Source: Cryptomeria japonica (taxonomy: Eukaryota > Streptophyta > Pinopsida > Cupressales > Cupressaceae). Taken from it: a stretch of 64,000 nt of DNA. Numbering within the stretch: the first letter of the stretch is position 1; each line of letters opens with the position of its first letter. The notes below the pieces were generated by a model. That model worked only from the letters and a program-made list of their open reading frames with translations, was not told the DNA's origin and did not search any database. The position numbers and the translations under genes were made by a program. Where the stretch lies: positions 22,238,047 through 22,302,046 of the forward strand of contig NC_081405.1 of NCBI RefSeq assembly GCF_030272615.1, read 5' to 3'. Shown one piece after another: positions 12,988 to 24,696 of this stretch.

Positions 12988-13382
12988 ATTTAATTATATA
13001 TATATCTATAAATATATAAGTATATATATTGAAAAATATATACCTATATATATATAAATATATATAAATGTCTATATGTGTTTATCCCTGCAACAGAAAG
13101 AAAAGGAAATATATTTTGTCCTTGTATATTCCTGTTACAAAAAAATATATAAAGGAATGCATGCTGCTGTGTTAAAAATAACTCAAAATAACTTCCTAAC
13201 CCTATCAGGCATATATATATATATATACCCCTGCATCTGAATCATACTCAATGGATACCCTTAAAAAAAAATGGGTATATGTATGTATTTTGGTCATAGC
13301 AGTGAATACATATATATATATATATATATAAATATATACATATGGAAATATATTTATATATGTATATATAAAAATACACACC

Positions 13383-13429
<47 letters not shown>

Positions 13430-13435
13430 GTATAC
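12988..13435. repeat. TA-rich microsatellite tracts in E5
   Basis: Several interrupted (TA)n and (TATATA) runs, the longest at about 13311-13330 and 13396-13427, separated by short unique spacers. The reading frames across them are artefacts. Confidence 0.9.
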
Positions 13436-13508
13436 TTTTAAAAAAAAAATGAAATATTAAAACATTTAAAAAAAAAAAAAATGTAGGATCGCGGGCACCG
13501 AGCCGCGG

Positions 13509-13825
13509 ACCACTGTGTGATAACATAGTGGACGGCCACGGCCGAGCCACTGTGCTACACACAGTGGGCGGCGCTGAAGGGCACTGTACTGTGTGTAACA
13601 CAGTGGAGCGGTCACGACCGCCATTGTGCTACGCACAGCGAGTGGCACCCACCACTGTGTGTATACACAGTGGGCGGCGGTTATGCTGTCTGCCACTGTG
13701 TGTGCACATAGTGGGTGGCACTACCGCCACTGTGTGTACGCACAGCGGCGCCTAGGAGAACCCCGCGCCAACCTCTTCGCCCTTCCCTCTTCGCCAATCT
13801 GCTGCCCACTATGTGCACACACAGC
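13509..13825. repeat. GC-rich cluster of short palindromes in E5
   Basis: At least eight imperfect palindromes of the type CACTGTGTG-(2-6 nt)-CACAGTGG occur within 320 bases, joined by GGCGGC or GCGGTC-like spacers. Arms vary (CACTGTGCTACACACAGTG, CATTGTGCTACGCACAGCG, CACTATGTGCACACACAGC). A GC-rich direct repeat containing GGAGAACCCCGCGCCAACCT follows at about 13747-13800 and 13826-13878. The local G+C jump is sharp against AT-rich flanks. Confidence 0.85.
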
Positions 13826-14992
13826 GGCGCCCGGGAGAACCCCGCGCCAACCTCTCCGCCCTTCCCTCTTCGCCAATCCCTCAGCCGTACCTGCAATCTC
13901 ACACTCCGAAATCAATAAAAAAAAAGGGGGGTTTAATAAACCCTAACCCATTTCGGGTTAGGGCATAAAATGATAAGAATTTAAAAACAAAAAAAAAGGG
14001 GATAAATAGAAATGCAACCCTAACCCCATTTCGGGTTAGGGTTAGCATTTTATAAAGAAAGGATTTTCTTATTTAAGGAAATTTTAAATTTGGGGATGGG
14101 AAATTTAAATAGGAGCTTTAAAATTTAGTTTTAATTATTACATAGGGTTAGCATTTTATGAATTAAGGATCTCTTTATTTAAGGGAATTTAAAATTGGAG
14201 ATGGGAAATTTAAATGGGTGTTTTAAAAAAAAAAAAAATTGATTTTAATATATAATTAGGGTTATTTTTTTTATAATTGAATTATCATATGTTTTTATTC
14301 TTTAGAAAATTTAAATTTTAATATAGCTAATTCCAGGGGTTTAAAAATGAAGAATTAATATAGTTGGATAAACTATACCCTAAATCAAATTAATTTATTT
14401 AATTAGTCAATAGATTTTCCTCAATTTAATTGCGGACAATTAGGTTATAATGTAAATGGGAAATTCAAAAGGAGGAATTTGTAAATTTATGAACCTTAAG
14501 CCCTTGAGACTGATTTTTGGATGGATTAAAATTAAATCGTCAAAATTAAGGGTTTAGGGAAGATTAGAATTGGCTTTAACTTATTATCGGTTTTAGTGGG
14601 TATATGGCACTAATTAGGAATTTGAACGCCTATCGGTTGGATTTAAGTAATGAATTCACGCGTGCACCAATTATTTTATAACATTATCATTTTATGGTCG
14701 GAAATGATTTAATACATTGAGATAACCCATTTATCCCTCGTTTCAATTTACGACAACTTAATTAAGGTAATTGAGCTAGCTAACTAATCTGTGACACTGA
14801 TTAATCCCCACCAAATAAAGTCGCTTGTTCGAGTTGGTTAATTAACCCAACCTTAGTAAACAATTTTATTTTCACCCTAGATAAGACAAATCTCTAATCA
14901 AGTTATTATAATTGTAGGATATGTTACGAGTTCATGTTGTCAAAAAAAAAATTTTGTTGTTCCGTTTTTGTGCCCAAAAGTTGGGCATGACA

Positions 14993-17305
14993 CTAGTATT
15001 CATTCTACTGTCCAAAGGTTGCTCTGTATGCTTTGTTTTCTTTGTTTGTAATTTCAACCTCAACATTTTATGTCAGTTGCTTAGCAATGTTTCCACTACT
15101 AGCAATATCATTCTATACCTTTGTGTTGTCCTTGTCCAAAACAATGTTCACTTCCTGAGTATCAACATTCATGGTGAATAGAATTTTTGATTCAGGGCTA
15201 GTGTCATCATGTGTTATGTCCATGTTTTTAGTAGCTGGTGTATCATTTGTATGTACCAGTGTAGTATATAAGGGTGGCGGTAAGCTGTCAGTTGTTTTGA
15301 ATTTTGGTATCCCACCAACTTTACCTTTCCCTTTGTCCTTGTCCTTCTGATATACTTTGAATGTTTTCTTCAGTTGATTTAATTCTTTCTATTTTTCCTT
15401 TTCTACAAAAAAGATATCCCATTTGTCAGTTGTTTCCTTTGCAATTTCATTAGCTCTACTAGCCATTAAGCTTACTTGTCGGTGACCTCTAGCAAAAACT
15501 GATCTATTAGCTTCACAAATTAATTCATTAATCTCCTCTTTAGAGTTAACTGGATGTACAACTAGAAGTTTTTCAACCTTAAGTTTCTTGTCCAACTCCA
15601 TTACTGCAATCCTCTTTGCATCTGACCTTCTATATAGATCATTTGGTAAGTCATATACCACTTCAATTAACACTTTCTTGTATATGTCTAGATGTAGAAT
15701 AATACTATTTTCAACACTTTCCTTTTTTGAATTAGTGACTGTGTTATACAACTTGCTCACATTTGCCAAGTTACCGTCATAAGTGATTTCATTCAGTAAA
15801 TTATCCAAAGGAGGTATAACATATTTCTGTTTCTTCTTGGGTGTTAACTTCTTTGCCAGTTGTCTTACCGCTTGTTGCTTCTTTCTCGGAGTTCTTATTT
15901 TCTTGGGTGGAGGAGACGGTACCGGTGAGGGTTTTCTCATCCTATCAACTCTCTTGAATTTAACAGGTATCTCACTATCAGATGATGTACCAACCGATGA
16001 AATATATGCCTCCAGTTGCAATCCTTCCAGTTCACTTTCCTTTATTCCAGTACGGTTTATAACATTTTCTTTTATTTCCTTTACCTATTTTGATGCACTC
16101 CTTACGTAATTTTCTCTTTTCTTTCTTTGTTTCATTGTTTGTACATCACTCTCAATTGTTTCTACACTACCAAAAACTTTTTTTGTTGGTTCTCTAGGTG
16201 CTTCTAATAGGGCTTTAGCATAAGTCTCAATAATATTCACATCAGCCTCATACCCCATTTCAGTTACCCATACAGTTGTAGGAAGAACTGCTTCCATCCA
16301 TATTTCATCTTTCTTAATCACAAAACAGATTTCCTTATCATATTTATCTACTATACTCTTTGATAGTCTCTCTCTAGTTTTCATTTTGGTTTGGAAAGCT
16401 TTGAAATATTCAGTAATATTGTTTTCCCTAGCAGTACCCATGCTAGTGAAAGCTTCTTGCAATTGTTTGCCTACCGATATGTCATATCCAAAATCTTTCT
16501 ATCCAATACCGGGAATTTGTTTTCAGAAATACAATGTAAGGCATACCAAAAGATTACCAAAACAAAATGTCCCTTTCTTTTCACCTTTTATCTTTTTCAA
16601 GTTATCTACTAGTTCATCCTTCAGCCATTCACACACATCTATTTTTGCATTATTATTTACTATATCATAAGCACTTTTAATACAAAGACTATAAACTAAA
16701 TTAAGTCAGTTTGCATGTGTAGTCTTGTAACATAAAATCATAATTATGAATCTCACATTGATATCCTTGATGTCATTTACTCTCAGATATCTACTATTAG
16801 ATGTTGCTCTAGTTAAGGTCATGACTGTGTTGTTAGGTACCTTATTTGTCTTGTCTGGTCTACTGTCGGTTGAGGGTAAACCTATTACTGCCCTAATTGC
16901 TTACCGGGTGGATTTGTAGACTGAATCTAACCAAAGAAATTCTCCATGTTCCCTACTTAGGACAATTCTCACTACTTCCTTCGGAAATTCAAGGATGTTC
17001 AAGATTTCCACAAAACCTAAAGTCTCAATAATCTTGTGCTTGGGTTTGACATTTTCATTTTCATCATAGATTATGGTTTTAAACATCTTTAACACTTCCT
17101 CAGAACCTAATTCTTCAATATTGCAGTGAATATAAATCATAGGGCCTTCAACATAAGCTACACCTTTAGGAATTTTTGAAAATATGCCTATAGAATCATC
17201 TTACTTAGCTATCTCGAGAATAATTTTGAAAACAGGCCTAGGGCGTTTTACAATTTCCACAACAGTAGGGTTTGCAATAAATTTGGGAGCAGAAGAGGAA
17301 GCCAT
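14993..17305 (-). pseudogene. E4 ORF2, N-terminal part (unknown protein)
   Basis: Starts at an ATG at 17305 (M-A-S-S-S-A-P) and runs about 770 codons to the E5 insertion. Stops near 17206, 16908 and 16500 and at 16085 mark decay, but long open stretches remain (16462-16085, 16021-15389). The N-terminal 250 residues are mixed alpha/beta-like, with E-F-L-W-L-D near 16930 and K-K-I-K-G-E-K-K-G near 16590. The middle is basic and Pro/Lys-rich (15900-15860). A well-conserved block, G-H-R-Q-V-S-L-M-A-S-R-A-N-E-I, lies near 15440-15485. The same order and blocks occur in E6 ORF2. No catalytic motif or known domain is recognised. The E-F-L-W-L-D..A-I-x-A-V-I-G-L-P pattern loosely recalls plant transposon-associated proteins, which I cannot confirm. 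Confidence 0.65.
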
Positions 17306-17608
17306 TTGAAAAATACCTTAAGCTACCTGATAATGTTTGAGTACTTGAAACAAATCGCTCACTTCTTCACCTTGTATGCCTTCACTTAGATTTTGTGCTC
17401 TCTGCTAGTTTGAATTCTCGGTGATTCAAAAATAAAGGAAAATCGATGATTTATAATGAAATTTCTTTCAACAACCACAATAAATGCTCGTTGGTTAAGT
17501 GAAAGCTTAACACATCTGTCGATAAATAAGAAATCTATCTTCTCACCATCAACCGAGGGTAATCTGCATGATGTTCAACTTGTTGCAATACCCCCAAAGG
17601 GTTACTTC

Positions 17609-18747
17609 TTAATTGGATGAAGAATTTCCTGCTGGTGGAGTAACATTTTGTTCTACCGGTGAAGAAATAGTCTCATCAACATTCTGATCTGTCTTTCTAA
17701 TCCATTGTCTTGAAAATTCTTGCTTTACTTCATCAACCTTTTCTTTGCCTTTCAAACTGGGTCCTTTATTGTTTGTCGATGAAGTCTTACTTCTACAAAA
17801 TTTTGCAATATGTCCAATCTTGTTACAAGCATAACAAGTTACATTATTCTTTTGAATAGCCTTTCCATATCCTATGTCATTTTTGTTTTGCATTGATTAG
17901 ATAAGTGCCCAAATCTTCCACAAACATAACATCTTACATTCATTCTGTAGTTTTATGAATTATGACCAACTTTGTTGCATTTGAAACATTGACTGGTGGG
18001 TGCATTAATGTTCTGATTGTTTCTAGATCTACACCAATTTGCTCTATGACCATACTTGTTACAGTTAAAGCATTTCACATTAAATTTGTAAGCATTAGGT
18101 TGTCTTACCAGTTTACTATGATCATGATTGTTTGCAGTACCGGAACTTTCACCAACTTCAAATCCAAGTCCATTAGTATCTCCATTACGTTTCTAACTTT
18201 TTAGCATATCATCAAGTTCTTTTGAACTTTTCTTGAATTTCTCTTTGTGTTGATTTGTAGTAGCCAACTCATTTTCTCGAATTCCCATTTGTCTCATAAG
18301 TTCAGTTTTATCATGTTGCATGTGAATCAGATCTATCTTTAATATATCATTTTCATGACTAAGTCTTAGATTTTCATTTCCAACATCATTGAGTCTCTTA
18401 GTCAAGTCATCTTCATTTTTCTTCCTGTCTTCAATGTCTTTACAAAATCTCATAGTCATATCTTGCATTTCATTCCTCATAGTCATGTTCTCTTGCGTCA
18501 ATTTGTTCACAAGCTCATTAAGAGTTTCCTTTTCATCATTATCATTCTGCATCTTCTCATGAAGTTATTTTCTTTTATTTCTATCAATAGTAAGATTATA
18601 TTGAAGTCCTTGAATGAATTCATGTGCAGTCCTCCAATCATCTTCAAGTTTGATATTCTTCAACTTCTCTGAATCATAGTCTACAAGAGCTCCTTCCAAT
18701 TGATTTCTTAAGTTCTCCATCTGTACCGGTGTCAAAATCTTCCTCAA
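17609..18747 (-). pseudogene. E4 ORF1, coiled-coil protein with four CCHC knuckles
   Basis: Gag-like protein of about 380 codons in the element's sense. Residues 1-180 form a charged coiled coil (18747-18200), interrupted by one stop near 18566 and another near 18196. Four zinc-knuckle units follow: C-F-N-C-x4-G-H-x4-C near 18045-18085, C-F-K-C-x4-G-H with a decayed end near 17980, C-Y-V-C-x4-G-H-x4-C near 17920 and C-Y-A-C-x4-G-H-x4-C near 17810-17850. The tail, P-P-A-G-N-S-S-S-N, is shared with E6. No capsid-type gag domain is seen; coil plus knuckles would suit RNA binding and multimerisation (inference). Confidence 0.75.
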
Positions 18748-18778
18748 GTCGTTAGGCTTTTGAAAATAGAGGACCAGG

Positions 18779-18790
18779 CTCTGATACCAA
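18779..18790 (-). other. E4 primer-binding site (initiator-Met tRNA)
   Basis: Minus-strand TGGTATCAGAGC, exact consensus, one base inside the 5' LTR end at 18792. Confidence 0.9.
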
Positions 18791-18791
18791 T

Positions 18792-19575
18792 TGTTAGGAT
18801 TAATGATAGTCCCAAAGATACTGAGAGGGGGGGTGAATCAGTATCTAACCGGTTAACATAATATTTAACCTTATTTAGTATTATGCATTCCAAAATAATG
18901 TACTAGTAAATAAGAATTAATGTAGTAAATAGGAACAATAAAGACAACATAGAAAACACACCACAACACAAGATGTTTAACGAGGAAACCTGGTGTGGGA
19001 AAAACCTCGGTGGGATTTGTGACCCACAATATTCACTCACTTGCAAATGAATAAATATTACTTACAATGAGGGGCCTGCACATGCAGGAAGACCAATTGC
19101 CTAGAGCTCACTGATCAATCTACAAAATAGAAGTCTCACTGACTTACAAAATGGATTATGAGAATCCAATACAATGTACTACTTCAAATCAGCATCAACT
19201 ATGCCAGGTTCAGTACCAGTTTAAGCTCATACTATAACCATAAACCTTATACAAAATCTTCCTTATGCATTCAAATATATCTTCCTTATTATTTGCTCAA
19301 TTCCTATTCCATCTCCTATCTCAAAATTATTTACAAGATCTCATACATATATGAGTCTATTACAAGCTTTACAAAAGATAAATACAATTAAATACAATAA
19401 ACAAAAGTTTATTCCTATCGGATGGGGTGTCGGTATGCATTGTTGCCGCTGCTGGTGAAGTGTCTATCGGTGCCAGTGCCTGCCAGTGGTTTACTAGATG
19501 AATGCCACAAGGTTGCCAGTAGGTTGCCATCAATGACAACACCATCATTTCTCACTAAAGTGTAGAATTCCAACA
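18792..19575 (-). repeat. E4 5' LTR
   Basis: 784-bp LTR, partner of 8252-9076, with TGTTAGG and CCAACA ends. TSD TATCA follows at 19576. It differs from its partner by scattered substitutions and small indels, so it is clearly older than E8. The shared module is near 18990-19142. Confidence 0.9.
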
Positions 19576-19744
19576 TATCAAGTATAACTTTTTGAAGGAG
19601 AAGGTGGAAGCAAATGAAGTTAGACTGGATTATGTGAACACTAAAGAGTAGATTGCAGACATCTTCACTAAACCTTTGCCTAAAAAATCATTTGAGTACT
19701 TCAAAGATAGATTGGGGGTTTCTTCCCATCTAGTACATACCTGA
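19576..19744 (+). pseudogene. E3 RNase H C-terminus, after the E4 insertion
   Basis: Frame continues from 8251 across one TATCA copy and encodes the conserved Copia tail: F-L-K-E-K-V, then N-T-K-E-stop-I-A-D-I-F-T-K-P-L-P and the end stop at 19742. The internal stop stands where Copia proteins have Q (CAG to TAG). This continuity is the clearest proof that E4 is an insertion. Confidence 0.92.
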
Positions 19745-20088
19745 GTGATGTTGATTGGCATTAGTTCAGTATGCATTATCAGAGCTATTACTCATTTTGT
19801 ATTGATGTGGTGGTGCTACTACTCAGGAGGAGTAGTCATCGGTGTCGTTCAAAGGATTTATGATTTTTGTTTGATGTTTATGTCAATATTCTGGCATTAA
19901 TGTCAAAGGGGGAGATTTATTCTGGTGAAAAACATAAGGGAGAGATATATTCATTAGGGGAGTTTGGTTCAGAGCTTCATTGCTATATCATTTTGTTGGA
20001 GATTGTTGGTTGTCTTCCATAGGGGGAGACTTGTTTCGCATTTCTTGGCACTTCAATGTTTTTCACATTTAGTGTTGCTATCAATGCC

Positions 20089-20100
20089 AAAGGTGGAGAT
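20089..20100 (+). other. E3 polypurine tract
   Basis: AAAGGTGGAGAT directly before the 3' LTR, within ATCAATGCCAAAGGTGGAGA. It differs from the E4 and E6 tracts by one base. Confidence 0.85.
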
Positions 20101-21345
20101 TTTTGGCAATTTGGAGGAATTGATTACGTGTTGCATTGTTATTTTATCATTGATGGCAACATCGGTTGTTTTGGTTGTTTACCGGTTTCCAATTGGTTCA
20201 GGTAGAATGGTTGGTTTATGATATTGATCCGATATGATTTGGTTTGTGGAATTATTTTGGATCTATCATTCATGCTATTCAGATTTGTATCACAATCAGT
20301 TGGTTCAGAATTTGATTACTCAGATGCTATCATTTGTTCTAGTAAGCCTTTTGGTCACCAGTAAGGGTTTTACATGCAGATCTTTGTTGAAGATATTTTG
20401 ATGCACGTGATAAGTGGTGTTGGTGTGGCTTCTAGATGTCTTTCAAGATGTTGTTGGTTATCCTGTTCATGTTTCTATTGATCGGTGGTGTTGCATTTGG
20501 TTTATGGTGACCTATTTTGGGTCCGGTGTTATCTAGGTTATGGAACGGTTTATGTAAAGTGTTGGAGGATGTTCCTGATGTATTACCAATGGGATTTAAT
20601 GATTGGTTTATATTGTTTTCGGCCTAAGCCAGCTTGGTTGATCATTAGATTGCAGGTTTATGTTATGAACTTATTGTATTGTCTTTTAGGTGGCCGACCT
20701 ATTTGTTAGGTCCTAGGTTGTTATAAATATGATATAAGATCTCTTTGTAGATCATATGCCAAAGTTATGGGATTATCTATGTGAGAATAATGTTGTAATC
20801 ATATGCAAAGGTTTTGGTCAATCATAGGTGATCGAATTGGGTTGGTTAAGAGGTTTAAGACCTCCGGTATTGAGCTTAACTAGAACTATACTTAGACATA
20901 GGAGATTCTATCTTTGCAGTTCAATTTTCATTCTAGATTGTAGTCTTGATTTATTTTTTAGTCAGTGAGGCTCCTTTTTGTGATGAGCAGTGTGCTCTAG
21001 GTTGTTGGCCTTCCTGCATGTGTAGGCTCCTCATATTGTAATCACATACATAGTGCAAAAGTATTATCTGATTGTGGGTAGGCTTCCCACCATGGTTTTC
21101 CCCTTTACCAGGTTTTCCATGTACAAATCTTGGTGTCATGTGCTCTAGATGGATGGTAATTGTTCTACGATTTATGTTTATGTTTCATTGCTATATCAAT
21201 TATTCTGGTATTTGGTTTATGCATTCTGGTATTAAATTTATGTGTTCTAGTATTAAGGATTTGAATGCTTAAAGTTTTGAAATTTAGTGACAACTTATTC
21301 ACCCCCCCTTCTCAGTTGTCCTCTAGTTATTTGAGTTTTCTAACA
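20101..21345 (+). repeat. E3 3' LTR
   Basis: 1,245-bp partner of 2963-4201, ending TTCTAACA followed by TSD TCTAC. The shared LTR module is at about 20961-21135, and contains TTTGTGATGAGCAGTG where the 5' LTR has TTTGTGATGAACAGTG. Confidence 0.9.
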
Positions 21346-21991
21346 TCTACAACATCCCTTGAGGTGAATTAAATTTACTTCTTTTATTTACATTTACTTG
21401 TAAGTACTTTCTTTCATCATTTGGTTAATTCCAAAATTGGGGTTTGACCTGAAGGTAAATCCCCAATCCCAATCTCTTTTCCTCTCTTTTCTATGTGTAG
21501 GTTGCAGGTGCACAGTTGTATTTGCAGCTTTGGACTCCATTCACAAAGGTGGAAAAACCCTTTTCGTTTCACGGATTTTTCAGAGGACCGTGTGCACTTT
21601 CAATACAAACCTGGTAACTTTTCATCAAATTTGTAGGGTAGCTTCATCTTGACATATTATAGCCAAATCCAGGTGCACAGCTTCATCCCACACTTCTATT
21701 TCAAGTTATAATCAGTTCTTTGTTGCTTTTACACTTAGTCTCAAAAATCATAATTCATCCATTTTCCATTCTAAAAGAGGGGTTAGCTTGTTATCTTCAC
21801 ACCATTATCAATTCATTTAGTATTCAATCTCTTTCCTAATAGATTGGATCTAGTGAATTTTCTCCCCTCTTTTAAAAGTAATGTGGATAAAGTGTTTGAA
21901 GGGAAATCCACAATGAAACTTTCATCTCTCCTCAGAGGGAAGAAAAGCTTTCCTCTTGATCTCTCCATCATTCACTTTCCACCCAATTACA
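21346..21991 (+). repeat. E2 3' LTR, second part
   Basis: Continuation of the LTR interrupted at 2962; the first five bases are the second TSD copy. The end at about 21991 (CCCAATTACA) is inferred from the E10 LTR end (CACCATTACA) and from the total length of about 1.2 kb. What follows does not resemble a primer site. Confidence 0.55.
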
Positions 21992-22480
21992 TTGGGTAAG
22001 TCTTTTATTAAAAAACCCAAAGCCTATTATGTTTCTTCATTACCTTTTTTCACTTAACGATGAGGATCTTTTTTATTGTCGAGGGAACTTGGTCTTTTTT
22101 CCTAGGCATTATTTTTTATGACGGCCTTTTGAAATTTTCCTAAGTCTGCATCTTTGTCACTATGGTCGAGCCCCCCTTTAATATTTTGGAGGGTATTATT
22201 TTCCCTAAGTTCGACCTATATTTTTCGGCTAATGTCTCTATGATTAATGATCAAACAACTAAAGGTTCCATAATTCTGCACACATGCCTCAAGTGGACAA
22301 AGATGTTTTAACCCAAGCAGGAAGGTGCACAAAGGATAGCGGTCAATGTTAAGCAGTTGTTGTAGTTGGTTTGTAAAGAGAAAACAAATTTGATGGCCTT
22401 TGCAGTCCCACGAAGGAAGATGTAGGGAAGTTAAGGATTGTGGCATCATGAGATGATACCACGTGTCCTAGATAGACCAA
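21992..22480. other. Unassigned older sequence between E2 and E6
   Basis: Target sequence into which E6 and then E9 inserted. A plus-strand frame from about 22162 (M-V-E-P-P-F-N-I-L-E-G) has stops near 22312, 22357 and 22425 and continues across both insertion points to about 52480. It may be a decayed coding region, but I do not recognise it. No LTR, tRNA or other structure is seen. Confidence 0.4.
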
Positions 22481-22485
22481 GAAGG

Positions 22486-23415
22486 TGTTGGAATCCAAGA
22501 AAACTGAGAGGGGGGTGAATCAATGTTCTACCAGTTAATAAGAATTTAATTCTTTTAGATACTTTTCCAATTAACAATCGGTAAGAATATAAACAAGATA
22601 TAATGAAGAACAAAGCAACCAAAAAGATCAACACCATAACACCACAAACTTATATGTGGAAAACCTCAAAGAGGAAAAACCACGGTGGGATTTGTGACCC
22701 ACAATATCTATCCACTAGCGAGTTGAATAAATATTGCATAAAAAGGGGGTCTGCACATGCAAGAAGGCACATTTCCTAGAGCACACTACTCATCACAAAG
22801 GAGCCTCACTAACTACAGATATAGAATACTGAATTACATACCAAATTCTGAACTCTGTGTGTGCATCTGATATGTTGGATGAGTTATGGTTTAAGCACTG
22901 ATTGTACTAGTTAACAATGTCTCCTTCCTTATTGGTAACCTGATTCGTTTTCCAATCCTCTTCACAAATAACCAAGACTGACTAAATATCACTACATTCG
23001 CATTCTGTCGATCAAGATCTCGCTCACACAATTGCATAAATCTTATCGCATCGATTTTCCAAAATGACCTAACTGAACTAACTTATATACCCTTAGATAC
23101 ATGAACATGGATGCCTTATGTCGACTTATAATCATATTACAAAAGATAAATAAATGTCAGCGCAGAATAAAATATAAACATTAATCTTTATGACTATTTC
23201 CGCTTTAACCATTGTTAGATCAATCTCCTATGTCGGCCTCCAAATACCGATTCCTAGTTTGCTGATTTCCCTTGCTTTTCACAATGCCAATTTCCTTAAA
23301 TGTTGAATGTCAATCTTATAATACCATTGAGTACTAGATAAGTATCCAACCCAAAATGATGTGTGTTGTCATCAATGACAACACCATGAGCCCGGGTGAG
23401 TGTCAATTGCCAACA
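22486..23415 (-). repeat. E6 3' LTR
   Basis: 930-bp LTR, TGTTGGAATCC to TTGCCAACA on plus, partner of 49048-49978. The shared LTR module is at about 22656-22812. The CTGAGAGGGGGGTGAATCA block near the edge is common to the E1/E4 LTRs. Confidence 0.9.
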
Positions 23416-23430
23416 ATCTCCCCCTTTGGC
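23416..23430 (-). other. E6 polypurine tract
   Basis: Minus-strand GCCAAAGGGGGAGAT next to the 3' LTR, identical to the E4 tract. Confidence 0.85.
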
Positions 23431-23829
23431 ATTGATGCAGCACTCATGTGAAAAATGGATCATTGAAGTTTTGTTCCGGTTCTCGTCTAAAAAATTCCCA
23501 AAAACTGATCTCAGAAAGCTACTCCCCCTGAGCTATACATTACTTCTTATGTATGTCCCTTAACATTTTTCACATCCAACTTCTCCCCCTTTGACAACAA
23601 TGCCAAAGCCAGGGCAAATGATAAGTAATGAAATCAAAATTATTTTTACCGGATCTAGATGTACTTGAATATATCAAGGTAAGCACTCTTCAAAAATCCC
23701 AAGTGTCCTAGTCGGATTTCAATATTCCTAGAATTGCTACAAACCCATTAAGAATGTATACATGTAATTATTCTTTTGTTAATGTTGTCAGTGTGGGCTT
23801 ACTCATCTATTACATACATTCCCTTTTGT

Positions 23830-24430
23830 GAAGCAATAAAGTGTTTATCCGGGGACTGACCAAACCTCTCAATTCTCTGGCCCACTGGATTAACCTGTCC
23901 ATATCCTTCTCCAAAGAAGAAATCTCTGATTCTGAAAGAAAAATTTGACCATCAATAGTGTTGGTCATTGATTGAGTACCATCAAAATTATTTGCAAGAT
24001 TCTGTAACTGGACCTTGTCCGCTTTTATTTTAACTTCCTAGTGTGTTGTTAATTTAGTTGTGTTAGTGCAAGGCTAGTAAATATTGTTGCATTGATGAAG
24101 GGCTTCATCGATCCTTGTCAATTCTTCTATCATCTGTGCCTTATTAGATGTGATCATGTTATCACAAGTGATATTCCTAGTTGCATTATACCTCTCCACC
24201 AATTGCCAATTTGACACTTGTTGTAGAGTTTTGTACTCCTTGGCAATGTGTACTATCAAACCCTTTAGCTTGCCAGAAGGGATAGCTACCCGATTGATCT
24301 TGTATTCTGGGGCAAGTTTTTGCAGGATTAGAATGGCTTGTTTTATAACTTCCTTGTCCTCTAATACTTCCTTTATAAGCTTATATGTTGCAACAAACAT
24401 TAACTTCATAACTGCTCAACTACTTAATAT
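23830..24430 (-). pseudogene. E6 ORF2, C-terminal part
   Basis: End of the E6 ORF2 beyond the E7 insertion. The open part, 24409-24074, encodes 111 residues (I-L-Q-K-L-A-P-E-Y motif) aligning with residues about 50-150 of the E4 C-terminal frame. A stop at 24074 is followed by a further related coiled stretch (S-E-I-S-S-L-E-K-D-M-D) to about 23830. Function unknown, as in E4. Confidence 0.6.
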
Positions 24431-24435
24431 TCTTC

Positions 24436-24694
24436 TGTTGGCAGCAATATTGTACATGAATAAAACTAGTTAATTAAGTTGTATTTGTCTTTGTTAGTCA
24501 ATAATCAAGGGATGGTAGTTACAGTTGGTACTCTTACCCCCTCGGTACCTTTATATACTTCCAAATGTAACTTGTGAGACACGATTATGAATGGAATAAC
24601 ATCTCTTATATTTTATCTGATATTTATGGCATTATTATTCTGCATCACGTGTCGTATATGTATGCTTTAAGCTATTCACCTAAGAGGGTAAAAC
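24436..24694 (+). repeat. E7 5' LTR
   Basis: 259 bp, TGTTGGCAGC to GGGTAAAAC, partner of 44635-44901. By eye about 8 percent of positions differ, so E7 is clearly older than E8. Confidence 0.9.
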
Positions 24695-24696
24695 TT

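Larger units (their letters stand above)
10336..14992. mobile_element. E5: putative 4.7-kb solo LTR inside E4 ORF2
   Basis: The insert starts TGTGAGGCCC and ends GGGCATGACA, TG..CA ends that are nearly inverted copies of each other. It is flanked by ATAGT (10331-10335) and CTAGT (14993-14997), a TSD with one mismatch. ORF2 of E4 lies on both sides. I see no internal copy of either end, no primer site, no polypurine tract and no retroelement protein, so a solo LTR of an unusually large family fits best. It could also be a large non-autonomous DNA element with short inverted ends. It contains AT microsatellites, a GC-rich palindrome cluster and long A/T-rich tracts. Orientation cannot be decided. 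Confidence 0.55.
8252..19575 (-). mobile_element. E4: gag-only (pol-less) LTR retrotransposon
   Basis: Minus-strand LTR element with TSD TATCA at 8247-8251 and 19576-19580. In its own direction: 5' LTR, initiator-Met primer site, ORF1 (coiled coil plus four CCHC knuckles), ORF2 (large, unknown), polypurine tract, 3' LTR. No protease, RT, RNase H or integrase motif is visible in any frame. E5 (10336-14992) splits ORF2; without it the element is about 6.7 kb. E6 has the same plan, so the lack of pol is a family trait rather than a local deletion. Best described as a TR-GAG or large retrotransposon derivative. Confidence 0.88.
2963..21345 (+). mobile_element. E3: Ty1/Copia retrotransposon, interrupted by E4
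   Basis: Two LTRs of about 1.24 kb flank gag, protease, integrase, RT and RNase H in the Copia order (integrase before RT). The TSD is TCTAC at 2958-2962 and 21346-21350. E4 (8252-19575) splits the RNase H end; without it the element is about 7.1 kb, a normal Copia size. Several stops and frameshifts make it non-functional. Copia lineage not assigned. It shares primer site, polypurine context and an LTR module with gag-only elements E1, E4 and E6. Confidence 0.92.
1628..21991 (+). mobile_element. E2: Ty3/Gypsy-type element, 3' end only
   Basis: 1628-2398 is the non-coding 3' region of an LTR element: T-rich, with repeated stretches ending in GGGGGC(T/A) and a polypurine tract just before the LTR. 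The 3' LTR starts at 2399, is interrupted at 2963 by Copia element E3 (TSD TCTAC), resumes after 21350 and ends about 21991. Minus the insertion it is about 1.2 kb, matching the 1.2-kb LTR of E10, which starts with related sequence (TGTAG.., CCTTGCAATTT, CCACATT). The gag-pol part is outside the window. The superfamily is inferred from similarity to E10. Confidence 0.65.

Noticed and set aside
13248-13601. Open frames across TA microsatellites and palindromes in E5
   Set aside because: Low-complexity Tyr/Ile repeats and overlapping frames on both strands; no protein-like composition.
13940-14045. Telomere-like CCCTAACCC and GGGTTAGGG motifs
   Set aside because: Only one or two units on each side of ATTTC, as inverted pairs; not a telomeric or interstitial telomere array.
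10336-14992. Splitting E5 into two LTRs with an interior
   Set aside because: No second copy of either terminus, no primer site and no polypurine tract found within it.
2963-21345. Treating the E3 5' region and the 19576-21345 segment as two elements
   Set aside because: The shared TSD TCTAC, matching LTRs and RNase H frame continuity show one element split by E4.
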